From: Saxibacter everestensis
GTDB lineage: Bacteria > Actinomycetota > Actinomycetes > Actinomycetales > Brevibacteriaceae
Reading direction: 5' to 3'
DNA: 64,000 nucleotides
NCBI RefSeq assembly: GCF_025787225.1
Contig: NZ_CP090958.1
Span: forward strand, 496,001 to 560,000
Part shown: one piece after another, positions 16,371-25,774 of the stretch
How positions within the stretch are numbered: the stretch's first letter is position 1
Layout of the letters: every line of letters begins with the position of its first letter
Notes under the pieces: generated by a model
Databases searched by the model: none
Seen by the model: the letters and a program-made list of their open reading frames with translations, nothing else
What the model was told of the DNA's origin: nothing
Program-made: the position numbers and the translations under genes

Positions 16371-18005
16371 TCAGATGTCGCCGGCGTCCAGAATCCGGTA
16401 GGCGTAACCCTGCTCGGCCAGGAAACGCTGACGATGCGCGGCGAAATCCTGATCGAGCGTGTCGCGGGAGACGACGCTGTAGAAGCGAGCGCCGCCGCCA
16501 TCGGCTTTAGGGCGCAGGATCCGGCCGAGCCGCTGCGCCTCTTCCTGACGTGAGCCAAATGACCCGGAGACCTGGATCGCCACCGAAGCCTCAGGCAGGT
16601 CTATAGAGAAATTAGCAACCTTCGACACAACGAGCGTCGATATCTCGCCGGACCGGAAGCCGTCGAACAGGCGCTGACGTTCCTTGACAGTTGTCTGGCC
16701 GGTGAGCACCGGGGCATCGAGACGGTTGCCGAGCTCGTCCAGCTGATCGAGGTACTGACCAATCACCAGAATCTGGTCACCCTTGTGCTGTTCGACGATC
16801 TTCGACACAATAGGCAGCTTCGCCGGCGAGGTCGCACACAGCCGGTAGCGCATATCGCCATCGGCCGTCGCGTATGTCATCCGCTCGCCCTGCGGCAGCT
16901 CCACCCGGACTTCGACGCAGTCGGCCGGCGCGATGTAGCCCTGCGCCTCGATGTCTTTCCACGGTGCGTCATACCGCTTCGGCCCGATCAGCGAAAAGAC
17001 CTCGCCCTCACGGCCGTCCTCGCGCACCAGCGTTGCGGTGAGCCCCAACCGGCGCCTGGCCTGCAGGTCGGCCGTCATCCGGAAGATCGGCGCCGGCAGC
17101 AGGTGCACCTCGTCGTAGATGACGAGTCCCCAGTCGCGGGCGTCGAACAGCTCGAGGTGGGTGTACGCACCCTTGCGGCGCGTGGTGAGTACCTGATAGG
17201 TGGCGATGGTGACCGGCCGGATGTCCTTGACAGCGCCGGAGTATTCGCCGATCTCGTCATCGGTAAGCGATGTGCGCTTGAGCAGTTCGGCGCGCCACTG
17301 CCGGGCGGAGACTGTGTTCGTGACCAGGATGAGGGTGGTGGTTTTCGATGCCGCCATCGTGCCCGCGCCGACCAGGGTCTTGCCCGCGCCGCACGGCAGC
17401 ACGACCACCCCGGAACCGCCATGGAAGAAGCCTTCAACTGCTTCCTGCTGGTAAGGCCGCAGCGACCAGGATTCGGTGTTCAGCGAGATCTCGTGTGCCT
17501 CGCCATCGACATAGCCTGCCTGATCTTCCGCAGGCCAGCCGAGCTTCAGCAGCTGCTGCTTCAGGTTGCCGCGTTCCGAGGGGTGCACCTGCACGGTGTC
17601 GTCATCGATTCGGGTGCCGAGCAGGCCCGCGGTCTTCTTCGAGCGAAGGACCTCTTCGAGCACGGCGCGATCCTTGCTCTCCAGCACCAGGCCGTGGGTC
17701 GGGTGGGTCGCGATCGTGAGCCGACCGTAGCGACCCATCGTGTCAGCGACGTCGACCAGCAGCGCGTGCGGCACCGGGTAACGCGAGTACTTCAACAGGA
17801 CGTCGACGACTTGTTCGGCGTCGTGCCCGGCGGCGCGCGCGTTCCACAGGCCTAGCGGTGTCAGCCGGTAACTGTGAATGTGTTCCGGGGCGCGCTCAAG
17901 TTCAGCGAACGGCGCGATGGCTGCCCGGGCTTCGGTGGCAAGTTCATGGTCGACTTCGAGCAGCAGTGTTTTGTCGCTCTGTACTATCAGCGGTCCGTTC
18001 GGCAC
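16371..18005 (-). CDS. xpb: DNA repair helicase XPB/ERCC3-like
   Basis: This 544-residue SF2 helicase resembles archaeal and actinobacterial XPB. It has an N-terminal damage-recognition-like part (to about 180), motif I LPCGAGKT, DEVH motif II (YDEVHLLPAP), motif III LTATLVRED, and motifs V-VI with VANFSIDLPEA and QRLGRILRPK. It unwinds DNA 3' to 5' in repair or transcription-associated processes. GTG at 18005 has AAGGAG about 11 bases upstream. The gene follows its large partner gene by 15 bases, a constant pairing in actinobacteria. It converges with the EamA gene. Confidence 0.93.
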   Translation of the reverse strand: MPNGPLIVQSDKTLLLEVDHELATEARAAIAPFAELERAPEHIHSYRLTPLGLWNARAAGHDAEQVVDVLLKYSRYPVPHALLVDVADTMGRYGRLTIATHPTHGLVLESKDRAVLEEVLRSKKTAGLLGTRIDDDTVQVHPSERGNLKQQLLKLGWPAEDQAGYVDGEAHEISLNTESWSLRPYQQEAVEGFFHGGSGVVVLPCGAGKTLVGAGTMAASKTTTLILVTNTVSARQWRAELLKRTSLTDDEIGEYSGAVKDIRPVTIATYQVLTTRRKGAYTHLELFDARDWGLVIYDEVHLLPAPIFRMTADLQARRRLGLTATLVREDGREGEVFSLIGPKRYDAPWKDIEAQGYIAPADCVEVRVELPQGERMTYATADGDMRYRLCATSPAKLPIVSKIVEQHKGDQILVIGQYLDQLDELGNRLDAPVLTGQTTVKERQRLFDGFRSGEISTLVVSKVANFSIDLPEASVAIQVSGSFGSRQEEAQRLGRILRPKADGGGARFYSVVSRDTLDQDFAAHRQRFLAEQGYAYRILDAGDI

Positions 18006-18020
18006 CAGCGAAGTTTCTCC

Positions 18021-20570
18021 TTATTCCGCCAGCCGCACATCGGTGATCCGATGCGCGACGATGGTTATTTCCTGTCCCGTGTCCACATTGCGTGCGCGCA
18101 GCCGGCCGGCGTTGACCCCCAAGGGGTCCAACAGCAAGTTGCGGCGGTTGCCGTGGGAATCAGCGACGCCAACGCGGACCCGCACCGATTCCGAGACTGC
18201 CTCACGTAGTAACGCCAAAGCGGCCGTTGGTTCTTCCGCGATCGACGAAACCGAGCCGAAATCGCGGCTGATCGGGGCCGTTGCCTCTGCCAGGGCGCGG
18301 TTGTCAGCTCTGGTTCGCAGCGGTGAACCACTTTGCGGTGCGGAACCGTTCCTGCGCAGCGCTCCATCGGCGTCTCCTGGATCACCGCTGAGTCGTCGCC
18401 TTTCCTCGGCGAACAGCTGCTGAGCGATCTCGGACGCAACCTCGGCCGGGAGCTCCAGGCTCGATGATCGGACCGGGGCAGGTGGAACAACATCCGGGCG
18501 TTCCTTCTCCTGCTTGTGGATCAGCATCTGGCCGTCGGCCTCGGCAACCACACTCATGCCCAGCTGATGCAGTCCCTCGCCCAGGTGGCTGGCCTCTATC
18601 GACGAGCACACGACTGTCGGCGCAATCCTCAGCAGGTCGATGCCTACCAGGTGCGGCGAGCCGGCGTGCGCCATCAACTCATCGAGCAGCTCCGGGTGGT
18701 CGCTGCGCAGATAGCTTCGGGCACTTCCGATCCGCAACCGGCCGAATGTCCGGCCGGCGTCCCGGATCAGGTACTCGAGCGGCTGGGGTACCGGCGTCGA
18801 TGAATGTTCGCGCAGGTAGTCGAGGATGCCGTCGGTCTCCCAGCCCTGGCCGAGCGCATTTCGCACGGAGCCGGCGCCGAACCGGAAAACAGTGCCTTGC
18901 CCGCGGCCCTCCACGGTGGCGAAACTGCTGAAGGTCTCGCGGACCTCGGCGGCGAGCGGGCCGGGGGCCACTGCGGTCAGGTCGGCCTGTAGCAGGACCT
19001 CGTGCACCACCTCGGGGAGTAGCTCGGCCAGCCGGTTATGCCCCTGATCGCCGGTGGAAGTGTTGACGCGTGGCGGCACTCCCGCGCGGGAATGCCCGCT
19101 GGAACCAAGATGTTGCGTCACGATGTCGCGGCCGAAGCTGGTGAAGCCCAGATCAGCCGAACCAGGCACCACGCTGCCAGCCAGGATCCCGAGCCAGGTG
19201 GCATCTTCGATGCAGGCTGAAACGAGTTCCATGAATCCCGGCGCCGACCTCGGATAGTGCCAGTGCAGCGCCTCGCGGACGTCGTCGGGGCTGAGCACGC
19301 TGCCCGGTGGGGTGGGCAGCCACTGCCGGAGAACGACGGTCCGCGCGGCCACGATCAGTGATCGGTCCAGCTGATGGCCAAGGGCTGTCCGGGCCACCCC
19401 TTTTTGATCCTTCGTTCCGACGAGGCCGGCCCAGCGAGAGGATGGCAACCAGGCTTCGGTGACAACCCTCCACTGCGCTGCCGTCGGCAGCGCCCGCCAA
19501 GACCCAGCCCGAAGCGTCGGCAGCCACAGCGGTTCGTCGTCCTCGGTGGCGCCGATCAGGCCGGCCACGTAGGCCAACTCGAGCAACCGGGCGGTGGCAG
19601 GCTCGTCCCGATCCAGATCCAGTGCAAGACGTCGCAGATCGCGCATCCCAAGTCCGCCGGATCGCAGCTGACCGAGCTGACGCTCGTCGAGCAGCGTGAG
19701 CAGCTCATCGATCTGGCGCAAAAGCTCGAAGATGGTTCCCGCGGCCAGCTGGTCCAGTGCGTCCTGATCCATCGGCTGGCTCGCCGGCTCGGGCGCCGTT
19801 GCCGCCAGGGCTTGATAAACCCGGCCGTTCCGGGCGCCGATGCCGGCTTCGCGGCTCAGCACTATCCGGTCCGGTGGGAGTGCGAGGGCGATCCCGCGGC
19901 TGAGCAGGGATTCCACCGCGCCCAGGGGACGGTCGGCGCCAAGATCGGCGGAGGTTGGCATTGTGACCCGCCGTTCGACCCTGCCCTCCGGGAACCCCGA
20001 ACTCAGTGATTGCACGATCTTCGCCGCGCCATCGGGCAGCGTCTTCAGCACCTGTTGCAGCGACGTTTTCAGGACGGTAGCGGCGTCTGCCACGTCATCC
20101 ACACCCAGCGCAGAGCAGACCAGGGTGCTCTCAGCCGGCTGCAGCAGGTCCGCCAGGCGGGGGCCGAGCCCAGCCGGATACGGCGCGAGTACTTCCGCGA
20201 CGACGGGCTGCACGCGCAGGTCCGTACCTGGGTCCCAGAGCAGTCCGCGCTCGACCAACTGGCCGACGACGAGCTTCACGTCGCGAGCAGATGCCTTGCC
20301 GAACTGATGGCGGATCGTGGAGGCCGAAACAGGGGAGTGCTCGGCGGCCAGTAGCATCGCCGCGGTCAGCACCTGCAGCTGCGGCGTATTGAGTTGGTCG
20401 ACGATTCGTCCGACGCTGGCCCGGGTCGAGGCGCGGGCCGCAAGCGAAGAGATATCGCCCGGCCGGGGAACGCTCAAATCGGCTCGGTGCTGCAGCAAAG
20501 CTCGGATTGCGGTCTCGTCGCGGGAGCGGAGCCAGTCCGCGAAAGTGTGCAGGCTAGTGGATTTGGGCAT
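18021..20570 (-). CDS. Helicase-associated protein, XPB partner
   Basis: This 849-residue protein starts MPKSTSLHTFADWLRSRDE. It has an N-terminal winged-helix-like part, an XPB/Ssl2-type helicase C3 domain in the middle (around LEYLIRDAGRTFGRLRIGSARSYL), and a C-terminal WYL-like beta domain ending in VAHRITDVRLAE. It is thought to act with XPB, and the genes are 15 bases apart. The start at 20570 is supported by the minus-strand TAGACT exactly 7 bases upstream, indicating a leaderless message. An in-frame upstream codon was rejected. Confidence 0.87.
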   Translation of the reverse strand: MPKSTSLHTFADWLRSRDETAIRALLQHRADLSVPRPGDISSLAARASTRASVGRIVDQLNTPQLQVLTAAMLLAAEHSPVSASTIRHQFGKASARDVKLVVGQLVERGLLWDPGTDLRVQPVVAEVLAPYPAGLGPRLADLLQPAESTLVCSALGVDDVADAATVLKTSLQQVLKTLPDGAAKIVQSLSSGFPEGRVERRVTMPTSADLGADRPLGAVESLLSRGIALALPPDRIVLSREAGIGARNGRVYQALAATAPEPASQPMDQDALDQLAAGTIFELLRQIDELLTLLDERQLGQLRSGGLGMRDLRRLALDLDRDEPATARLLELAYVAGLIGATEDDEPLWLPTLRAGSWRALPTAAQWRVVTEAWLPSSRWAGLVGTKDQKGVARTALGHQLDRSLIVAARTVVLRQWLPTPPGSVLSPDDVREALHWHYPRSAPGFMELVSACIEDATWLGILAGSVVPGSADLGFTSFGRDIVTQHLGSSGHSRAGVPPRVNTSTGDQGHNRLAELLPEVVHEVLLQADLTAVAPGPLAAEVRETFSSFATVEGRGQGTVFRFGAGSVRNALGQGWETDGILDYLREHSSTPVPQPLEYLIRDAGRTFGRLRIGSARSYLRSDHPELLDELMAHAGSPHLVGIDLLRIAPTVVCSSIEASHLGEGLHQLGMSVVAEADGQMLIHKQEKERPDVVPPAPVRSSSLELPAEVASEIAQQLFAEERRRLSGDPGDADGALRRNGSAPQSGSPLRTRADNRALAEATAPISRDFGSVSSIAEEPTAALALLREAVSESVRVRVGVADSHGNRRNLLLDPLGVNAGRLRARNVDTGQEITIVAHRITDVRLAE

Positions 20571-20583
20571 TACCGCTAGTCTA
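20571..20583 (-). promoter_or_regulatory. Leaderless-type -10 element
   Basis: Minus-strand TAGACT (20583-20578) stands 7 bases before the ATG at 20570, with no Shine-Dalgarno between them. Confidence 0.5.
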
Positions 20584-20704
20584 CGGCCATTGGGTGCTGC
20601 CTTTCGGCCAAACGATGTCCGGCTGGCTATACTGATCGCGGTGGCTCTGATCAGCAAAGCGCCGCGATGTACGCTTCGTCAACGAGTTCATCCAGGGGGA
20701 CACC

Positions 20705-20998
20705 TTGAGCAGGCAGACGGCCTCGCCGTTAGACGACTCGGTGCTGCCCCCGCTCACCGGCCCGGGAGACCGCTCCGGCGAACGGCCGGGCGCAATCGAT
20801 GCCATGCTGACCCGACTCCTCGTTGGTTTGACGATAGTGTCGCTGGTCGCATTGGCGCTGGATGTCGTGCCAAGCCTGATCGGCGCCGATTCGCTGTCTG
20901 ACTGGGTTACCTGGCTGCCGATGATCGGCTTCCCGGCGGCCTTCATCGTTCTTCTGGTCCTGCTGGCTCGGGCCATCATGCGGCGCCGTTCACTGTAG
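20705..20998 (+). CDS. Small two-helix membrane protein
   Basis: The 97-residue product has a polar proline-rich N-terminus (about 1-35) and two membrane helices (about 36-55 and 70-90), ending in RRR. I do not recognise the family. The TTG start at 20705 has AGGGGG 5-6 bases upstream. It lies between the helicase pair (divergent) and the cold-shock gene (same direction, 72 bases on). Confidence 0.65.
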   Translation: MSRQTASPLDDSVLPPLTGPGDRSGERPGAIDAMLTRLLVGLTIVSLVALALDVVPSLIGADSLSDWVTWLPMIGFPAAFIVLLVLLARAIMRRRSL

Positions 20999-21070
20999 TT
21001 CCGGCCCGGCCCCACCACATTCCTTCGCGCGCAGCTCAAGCGCACCCCTACGAAAACAATTGAGGTAATC

Positions 21071-21457
21071 GTGCCTACTGGCAAGGTCAAATGGTTTGAC
21101 AGCGAAAAAGGTTTCGGCTTCCTGACCAGCGATGACGGCGAGCAGGTCTTCCTGCATGCATCCGTTCTGCCCGACGGTGTGGAAGACGTGAAGCCAGGTA
21201 CCCGGGTGGAGTTCGGCGTCGTCGATGGCCGCAAGGGCGTACAGGCGCTGTCGGCGCGGATCATCGACGCCCCGGCGTCTGCAGCCCCGAAGTCAGCGCG
21301 GAAGTCGGCCGATGACATGGCCAGCATCGTCGAAGATGTGATCAAGCTGCTCGACGGTGTTGGTGCGGGGTTGCGCCGCGGTCGCTACCCCGACAAGGAG
21401 CATGGCGGCAAGGTCGCGTCCCTGCTGCGGGCAATTGCCGACGACCTGGAGGGCTAG
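21071..21457 (+). CDS. Cold-shock domain protein with C-terminal extension
   Basis: Residues 1-66 form a cold-shock domain with KWFDSEKGFGFLTS (RNP1) and VFLHASVL (RNP2), a single-stranded nucleic-acid binder. The further 60 residues form a helical basic tail seen in many actinobacterial relatives. The 128-residue length is therefore normal for this lineage, not a fusion. GTG at 21071 has GAGGT 5 bases upstream. The next gene starts at the base after its stop, so they are co-translated. Confidence 0.92.
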   Translation: MPTGKVKWFDSEKGFGFLTSDDGEQVFLHASVLPDGVEDVKPGTRVEFGVVDGRKGVQALSARIIDAPASAAPKSARKSADDMASIVEDVIKLLDGVGAGLRRGRYPDKEHGGKVASLLRAIADDLEG

Positions 21458-22498
21458 ATGGCCGGCCTGTTCTCGCGCTGGCGCGAGAAGCGTCGTGCCC
21501 GGCGGGACGCCGAAGAAGCCCGCGAGGCCGAGCGGGGAGAGCACGTGCGGCCGGAGCACGCGGACCGCGAGTCCGTCGGTGACCCCGGAGCGGTCGGCCG
21601 CGAATCCACCGGCGACGCCGGGGCGGTCGGCGGCACGGAATGCGAAGATCGCCCGTCATGGGAGACAATGGCAGATGTGAGTTCGCAACAGAGCAGTGTG
21701 ATAGAGCCTGCACAGTCCGAATCGACCGAGAAGGCTGCCGCTGAACGCGCCCGTCCGGTCACCCTAGACGCGACTCTTGCCGCGGCTGTCGATATCGCTC
21801 GGGACGCCATCCTTGAGGTCGCCGGCGAGGGTGAGGTAGGTGACTACATCGGCGTGATCGCCGAGGGTCACCGGCTGGCGACGCATTCGTTCGCCTGCAC
21901 AGCGCCCGGCTACCGGGGCTGGCACTGGATCGCCGTTCTGTCCCGTGCACCGCGATCGAAGAAGGTCACGGTCTGCGAGACAGCGCTGCTGCCGGGCGAT
22001 GACGCGCTGCTGCCGCCGGCTTGGCTGCCCTGGGACGAGCGGCTGCAGCCAGGTGATGTCGGGCCGCGCGACGTTTTGCCCAAGCTGGATGACGATCCGA
22101 ACCTCGAGCCCGGGTACGAAGAGACCGACGACGATGAGACTGACCGTCTGGCCCTTTACGAACTGGGTCTCGGCCGGGAACGCGTGCTGTCCCCGGTGGG
22201 ACGGCGAAACGCCGCCGAACGCTGGAATACCGGCGAAGGCGGCCCGGACACCCAGTATTCCAAAGAGGCCGACGGTAAATGTGGCAGCTGCGGCTATTTG
22301 ATCGCCCTTGCGGGTTCCATGCGCCAGGGTTTCGGAGTGTGCGCCAACGAGTGGTCGCCGCGGGACGGCAATGTTGTCTCGCTCGAATTCGGGTGCGGTG
22401 CGCATTCCGAAACCGATACGCCGAATGAAGCTCACACCCCTCCGGTGCCGGTCATCGATGAATTGACAATGGAGCCGATGGCGTTCAGCGCCAGATGA
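21458..22498 (+). CDS. DUF3027 family protein
   Basis: This 346-residue protein contains DUF3027 from about residue 100. It includes the SFACTAPGYRGWHWIAVLSRAPRSKKVTV region, the LLPPAWLPW motif, and a cysteine cluster (CGSCGY, CANEW, FGCGAH) that probably binds zinc. The function of the family is unknown. The ATG at 21458 has GGAGGG 5 bases upstream, but residues 1-70 are low-complexity and charged. A second ATG at 21668, with GGAGAC before it, begins close to the conserved part. Both starts could be used. The stop overlaps the next gene by 4 bases. Confidence 0.85.
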   Translation: MAGLFSRWREKRRARRDAEEAREAERGEHVRPEHADRESVGDPGAVGRESTGDAGAVGGTECEDRPSWETMADVSSQQSSVIEPAQSESTEKAAAERARPVTLDATLAAAVDIARDAILEVAGEGEVGDYIGVIAEGHRLATHSFACTAPGYRGWHWIAVLSRAPRSKKVTVCETALLPGDDALLPPAWLPWDERLQPGDVGPRDVLPKLDDDPNLEPGYEETDDDETDRLALYELGLGRERVLSPVGRRNAAERWNTGEGGPDTQYSKEADGKCGSCGYLIALAGSMRQGFGVCANEWSPRDGNVVSLEFGCGAHSETDTPNEAHTPPVPVIDELTMEPMAFSAR

Positions 22499-25400
22499 GC
22501 CAGCCAGGCGCGGATCGTCTCGGTATCCCCGCACTACGACAGGCAGTCATCACCACCTGGACGGCGTCGCCACGCAGGTTCAGGGAAGATGCCAACGCCG
22601 AACAGGAGCTGCTGCGGGGCGGCTACCGCGACCGGGCCATCCTGGAACTCGCGCAGAACGCTGCCGACGCAGCCGAAGCCGACGCGAGCGAATCCGCCGA
22701 CGCAGCCGAAGCTGTCGGCGCGAGCGAATCCGTCAGCGCAGCCGAAGCTGCTGGCGCGAGCGAATCCTCGGGGCGAATTCGGTTCGAGATCCAGGTTGAA
22801 CACGGCCAGTCCGTTCTGTATGCGGCCAACACCGGAAAGCCGCTGACCTCCGATGGTGTGGCGGCGCTGGGCTCGCTGCGGGCATCGGCGAAACGTGACT
22901 CGCGATCGACAGGTCGATTCGGTGTCGGCTTCGTCGCCGTACTTGGCCTCAGTTCCGAACCAACGGTTCATTCGACCAGCGGCGCCGTGGGATTCTCAGT
23001 CCGCCGCAGCGCGCAGTTACTCGCCGAACTTGCCGGGCCTGCCGCGGAGGAAATCCGGGCCGAGCTTGCCGGCCGGGCGGGACAGCTGCCCGTGCTGCGC
23101 TTGCCGTTCGAGCCATCTCCGGACTCTGACGCCGAGGCGACGATAGGGCGACTGCTTGCGGCTGGATTCACCACGGTCGTCCGGTTGCCCCTCGATCAGC
23201 CAGGCGCGCTGTCGGCCTCGCGGGAACAACTTGACAACCTGGGCGACGCCACCCTCCTCGCGCTGCCCGCGCTCGGCGAAATCTCGGTCAGTCGCCACCG
23301 ACCGGACGCAGACGGCGAAGCAGCCGTTGCCCAGCAGCCAGCTGAGAAGGTGATCCGCGACGTCGCCGCCCGGTGGATGGTCGAGCGCCGAACCGGGCAC
23401 TTTTCCGCCGCCGACGTCGCGAACCTTCCGGCCGAAGATCAGGGCCGCAGGGACTGGTGGCTGGCGTGGGCGCTTCCGCGGGATGGTCGCACCGGGCAGG
23501 ACAGCGTGATTTACGCACCGACCCCGAGCGATGATGGGCTGAGCCTGCCTGGGTTACTGATCGGCAGCTTCCCGGTCGAATCCGGCCGCAGGCATTTGAC
23601 CGATTCGAAGGCCCTGCAGCTGATGCTCCGGGCCGCTGCTCAGGCATATGCGACCCTGGTTGCCCGGCGCGCGCGGGAACTGACTCTCGAGGGCTCGCCG
23701 ACGACCGCTTTGGCCGGCCTTGCCGGCTTTGTTCCAACTGGCATGCCGCTCTCGGCTGCTGACGCAGTTGTGCACCAGGCAGTTATCAACGAGCTGGGCG
23801 ACGTCGCCTGGTTGCCGCTTGGGGAACGGATCGGCGACGAACCTGCCGCTCTTGTCCGGCCGGACCAGGTCGCCGCACTCACCGGAGCCGGCAGTGAGCT
23901 CGCACAGTCGCTCCGGCGCTGGTCCCCGGATCTGCTGCCGGTAGACGACCAGGCGGTGCGTTCGGCGCTTCGGCGGGTCGGCGTCACGGAAGTAACGCTC
24001 GACATCGTGCTGGAAAACATCCACACCTCCGATCCCGGACAAGCGCGGGATCTATTCGCGGCACTAACTCCGGCGGCCCGCGATGCCCTGGCCCGCGAGG
24101 CAATGGCTTCTCTCGCCGTGCCAATGGCAGACGGCACGACCCGGCGCGGTGTCCGCGGCCTGTCACTGCCGACCGGACTGCTTGACGCCGGGTTGCTGAC
24201 AACCCTCGGCATTGTCACAATCCACCCCGACGCCGCACATCCGCTGTTGCTGGACCTCGGCGCGGAGCCGGCCAATGCCGCGTCGGTGCTCAACTCGCTC
24301 GATGGCACACTCGGCATGCAGATACTGGATGGCGACGAACTCAGCGGAGCGGAACGGGACGGAATCCTCACGGTGGTACGTGCCTGGGCGGGCGGTGACC
24401 CGACCGGAGGAGAAGCTGGCTCACCGTTTGAGGCCGACCCCGTTCACGTTGAGCCATTGTTTCTGAGCCACCCCTGGCTGGCCGAGCTTGAGCTGCCGGA
24501 CGCCGCCGGTGAACCGACGCCGGCGGCGGATCTCTACCTGCCGGGGTCACCGGCAGAGGACCTCACCGATCGCGATGACTTCTACCGGCTCGACCCGGGA
24601 GCCGTGTCCCGCTGGGGTTCGGACGTGTTGGCCAGTGTCGGCGTGCAAACCGGACTGCGGCTGGTGACCGGGCGGGAATTGGTTCCCGGTGGAGGCGGCA
24701 TTGCCGAGGCCGATGCGCCCACCGAGGCATGGCTGGATGACCTGGTGGATGAGTATTCCGATCAGCAGGGGGAGCCGTACGTCCCCGAGGCGGCCATCAT
24801 CCTCGGACTGGACGTCGTCAGCGACGGAGCCTGGCCCGTTGCGCTGCAGATGATCGATGGCGACCCGCAGCTGCGGGCCGCGCTGACCCGGGAGGTGCAG
24901 GTCGTCATCGGTGATCGTCGGGTCGGCGTGCCGTCGCCCGCGCGAGCATGGATCAGGCGCCACGCACTTCACGATGGAAAGCCATTGGGCGAACTCGCCT
25001 CCGCCGAACTAGCGGCCTCGATCGACGGACTCGACCCCGCACCGGAGTGGTGCTCCAGGCTCACTCCAGACGTGCGGGCGGCGATTCTGCTGACCGACGT
25101 CGAGGCGGTGGACGGTGATCGATGGCTCGAGGTGCTTGACGGGCTGAAGAGCGCCGGCATCGCGCGCTGCATTTCGCTCTGGGACTCGCTGGCACAGTCG
25201 GATGTCGAGCTGGATGCGCCGAGCGAACTGGTTGGCCTGGTGGGAACCGAGCCGACGCTGCTGCAACGCAACGAACTGTTTGTGGCCTCGGCGCCGCACT
25301 GGTTACAACGAGGGGACCTGGGCGGGGCGCTGCGGGCCAGCTGGGATGCCGGCCACGAGCGAGCCGAAGGCCTGGCGCATGCCCTTGATCTGCCGCTGGG

Positions 25401-25722
25401 CGAGGAGCTCGCCGATGGCGAGATCAGTACGATCGGCGACGAACAGGCGCTGCCGCCAGCACTTGTACAGCTGCTGACGGCGTTGGGCGTCACCGCACTG
25501 CCGCGCTGGTTTCTGCATGAGCGCCTTGAGGTCGACGGTCATGAAGTGGATTGGTGGGTCGAACCCGGATCCGACCGGCCGGCGACGCTGCACTCGAGCA
25601 CCATGCATGGCCTGAGCCGCTCCCTCGCACTCGTCACCGGGCGCTGGCAGCTGCGCGATGTTCTGGCCGCTGTCGCAGCAGGAGAGCTCAGCCCGGACGA
25701 GGCGCTGCTCGAGCTGGGCTGA
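22495..25722 (+). CDS. Sacsin-like GHKL ATPase-domain protein
   Basis: The 1075-residue protein begins with a GHKL (Hsp90/sacsin-type) ATP-binding domain. The N-box ELAQNAADA has E51, N55 and D58. A degenerate G1 motif is ANTGKPLT (111-118), and G2 is GRFGVGFVAVL (140-150). The rest is long, without repeats I can name, and without membrane segments. Relatives next to DUF3027 and cold-shock genes are common in actinobacteria and unassigned. They may act as chaperone-like or stress ATPases. The start overlaps the DUF3027 stop (ATGA). An in-frame tandem repeat is inserted directly after the N-box. Confidence 0.85.
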   Translation: MSQPGADRLGIPALRQAVITTWTASPRRFREDANAEQELLRGGYRDRAILELAQNAADAAEADASESADAAEAVGASESVSAAEAAGASESSGRIRFEIQVEHGQSVLYAANTGKPLTSDGVAALGSLRASAKRDSRSTGRFGVGFVAVLGLSSEPTVHSTSGAVGFSVRRSAQLLAELAGPAAEEIRAELAGRAGQLPVLRLPFEPSPDSDAEATIGRLLAAGFTTVVRLPLDQPGALSASREQLDNLGDATLLALPALGEISVSRHRPDADGEAAVAQQPAEKVIRDVAARWMVERRTGHFSAADVANLPAEDQGRRDWWLAWALPRDGRTGQDSVIYAPTPSDDGLSLPGLLIGSFPVESGRRHLTDSKALQLMLRAAAQAYATLVARRARELTLEGSPTTALAGLAGFVPTGMPLSAADAVVHQAVINELGDVAWLPLGERIGDEPAALVRPDQVAALTGAGSELAQSLRRWSPDLLPVDDQAVRSALRRVGVTEVTLDIVLENIHTSDPGQARDLFAALTPAARDALAREAMASLAVPMADGTTRRGVRGLSLPTGLLDAGLLTTLGIVTIHPDAAHPLLLDLGAEPANAASVLNSLDGTLGMQILDGDELSGAERDGILTVVRAWAGGDPTGGEAGSPFEADPVHVEPLFLSHPWLAELELPDAAGEPTPAADLYLPGSPAEDLTDRDDFYRLDPGAVSRWGSDVLASVGVQTGLRLVTGRELVPGGGGIAEADAPTEAWLDDLVDEYSDQQGEPYVPEAAIILGLDVVSDGAWPVALQMIDGDPQLRAALTREVQVVIGDRRVGVPSPARAWIRRHALHDGKPLGELASAELAASIDGLDPAPEWCSRLTPDVRAAILLTDVEAVDGDRWLEVLDGLKSAGIARCISLWDSLAQSDVELDAPSELVGLVGTEPTLLQRNELFVASAPHWLQRGDLGGALRASWDAGHERAEGLAHALDLPLGEELADGEISTIGDEQALPPALVQLLTALGVTALPRWFLHERLEVDGHEVDWWVEPGSDRPATLHSSTMHGLSRSLALVTGRWQLRDVLAAVAAGELSPDEALLELG
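22666..22770 (+). repeat. In-frame minisatellite within the GHKL domain
   Basis: Three imperfect tandem units at 22666-22698 (33 bases), 22699-22734 (36) and 22735-22770 (36) encode Ala/Glu/Ser-rich copies with a shared AAEA-GASES pattern. All are multiples of three. Confidence 0.92.
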
Positions 25723-25774
25723 GCCGTCGGCCTGCGTCAGCTTCGCAAGACCCCTCCGGTCAGTCGTTGGCGAA

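Noticed and set aside
22666-22770. Possible CRISPR-like repeat array
   Set aside because: Units are contiguous, in frame and have no spacers; they encode protein.
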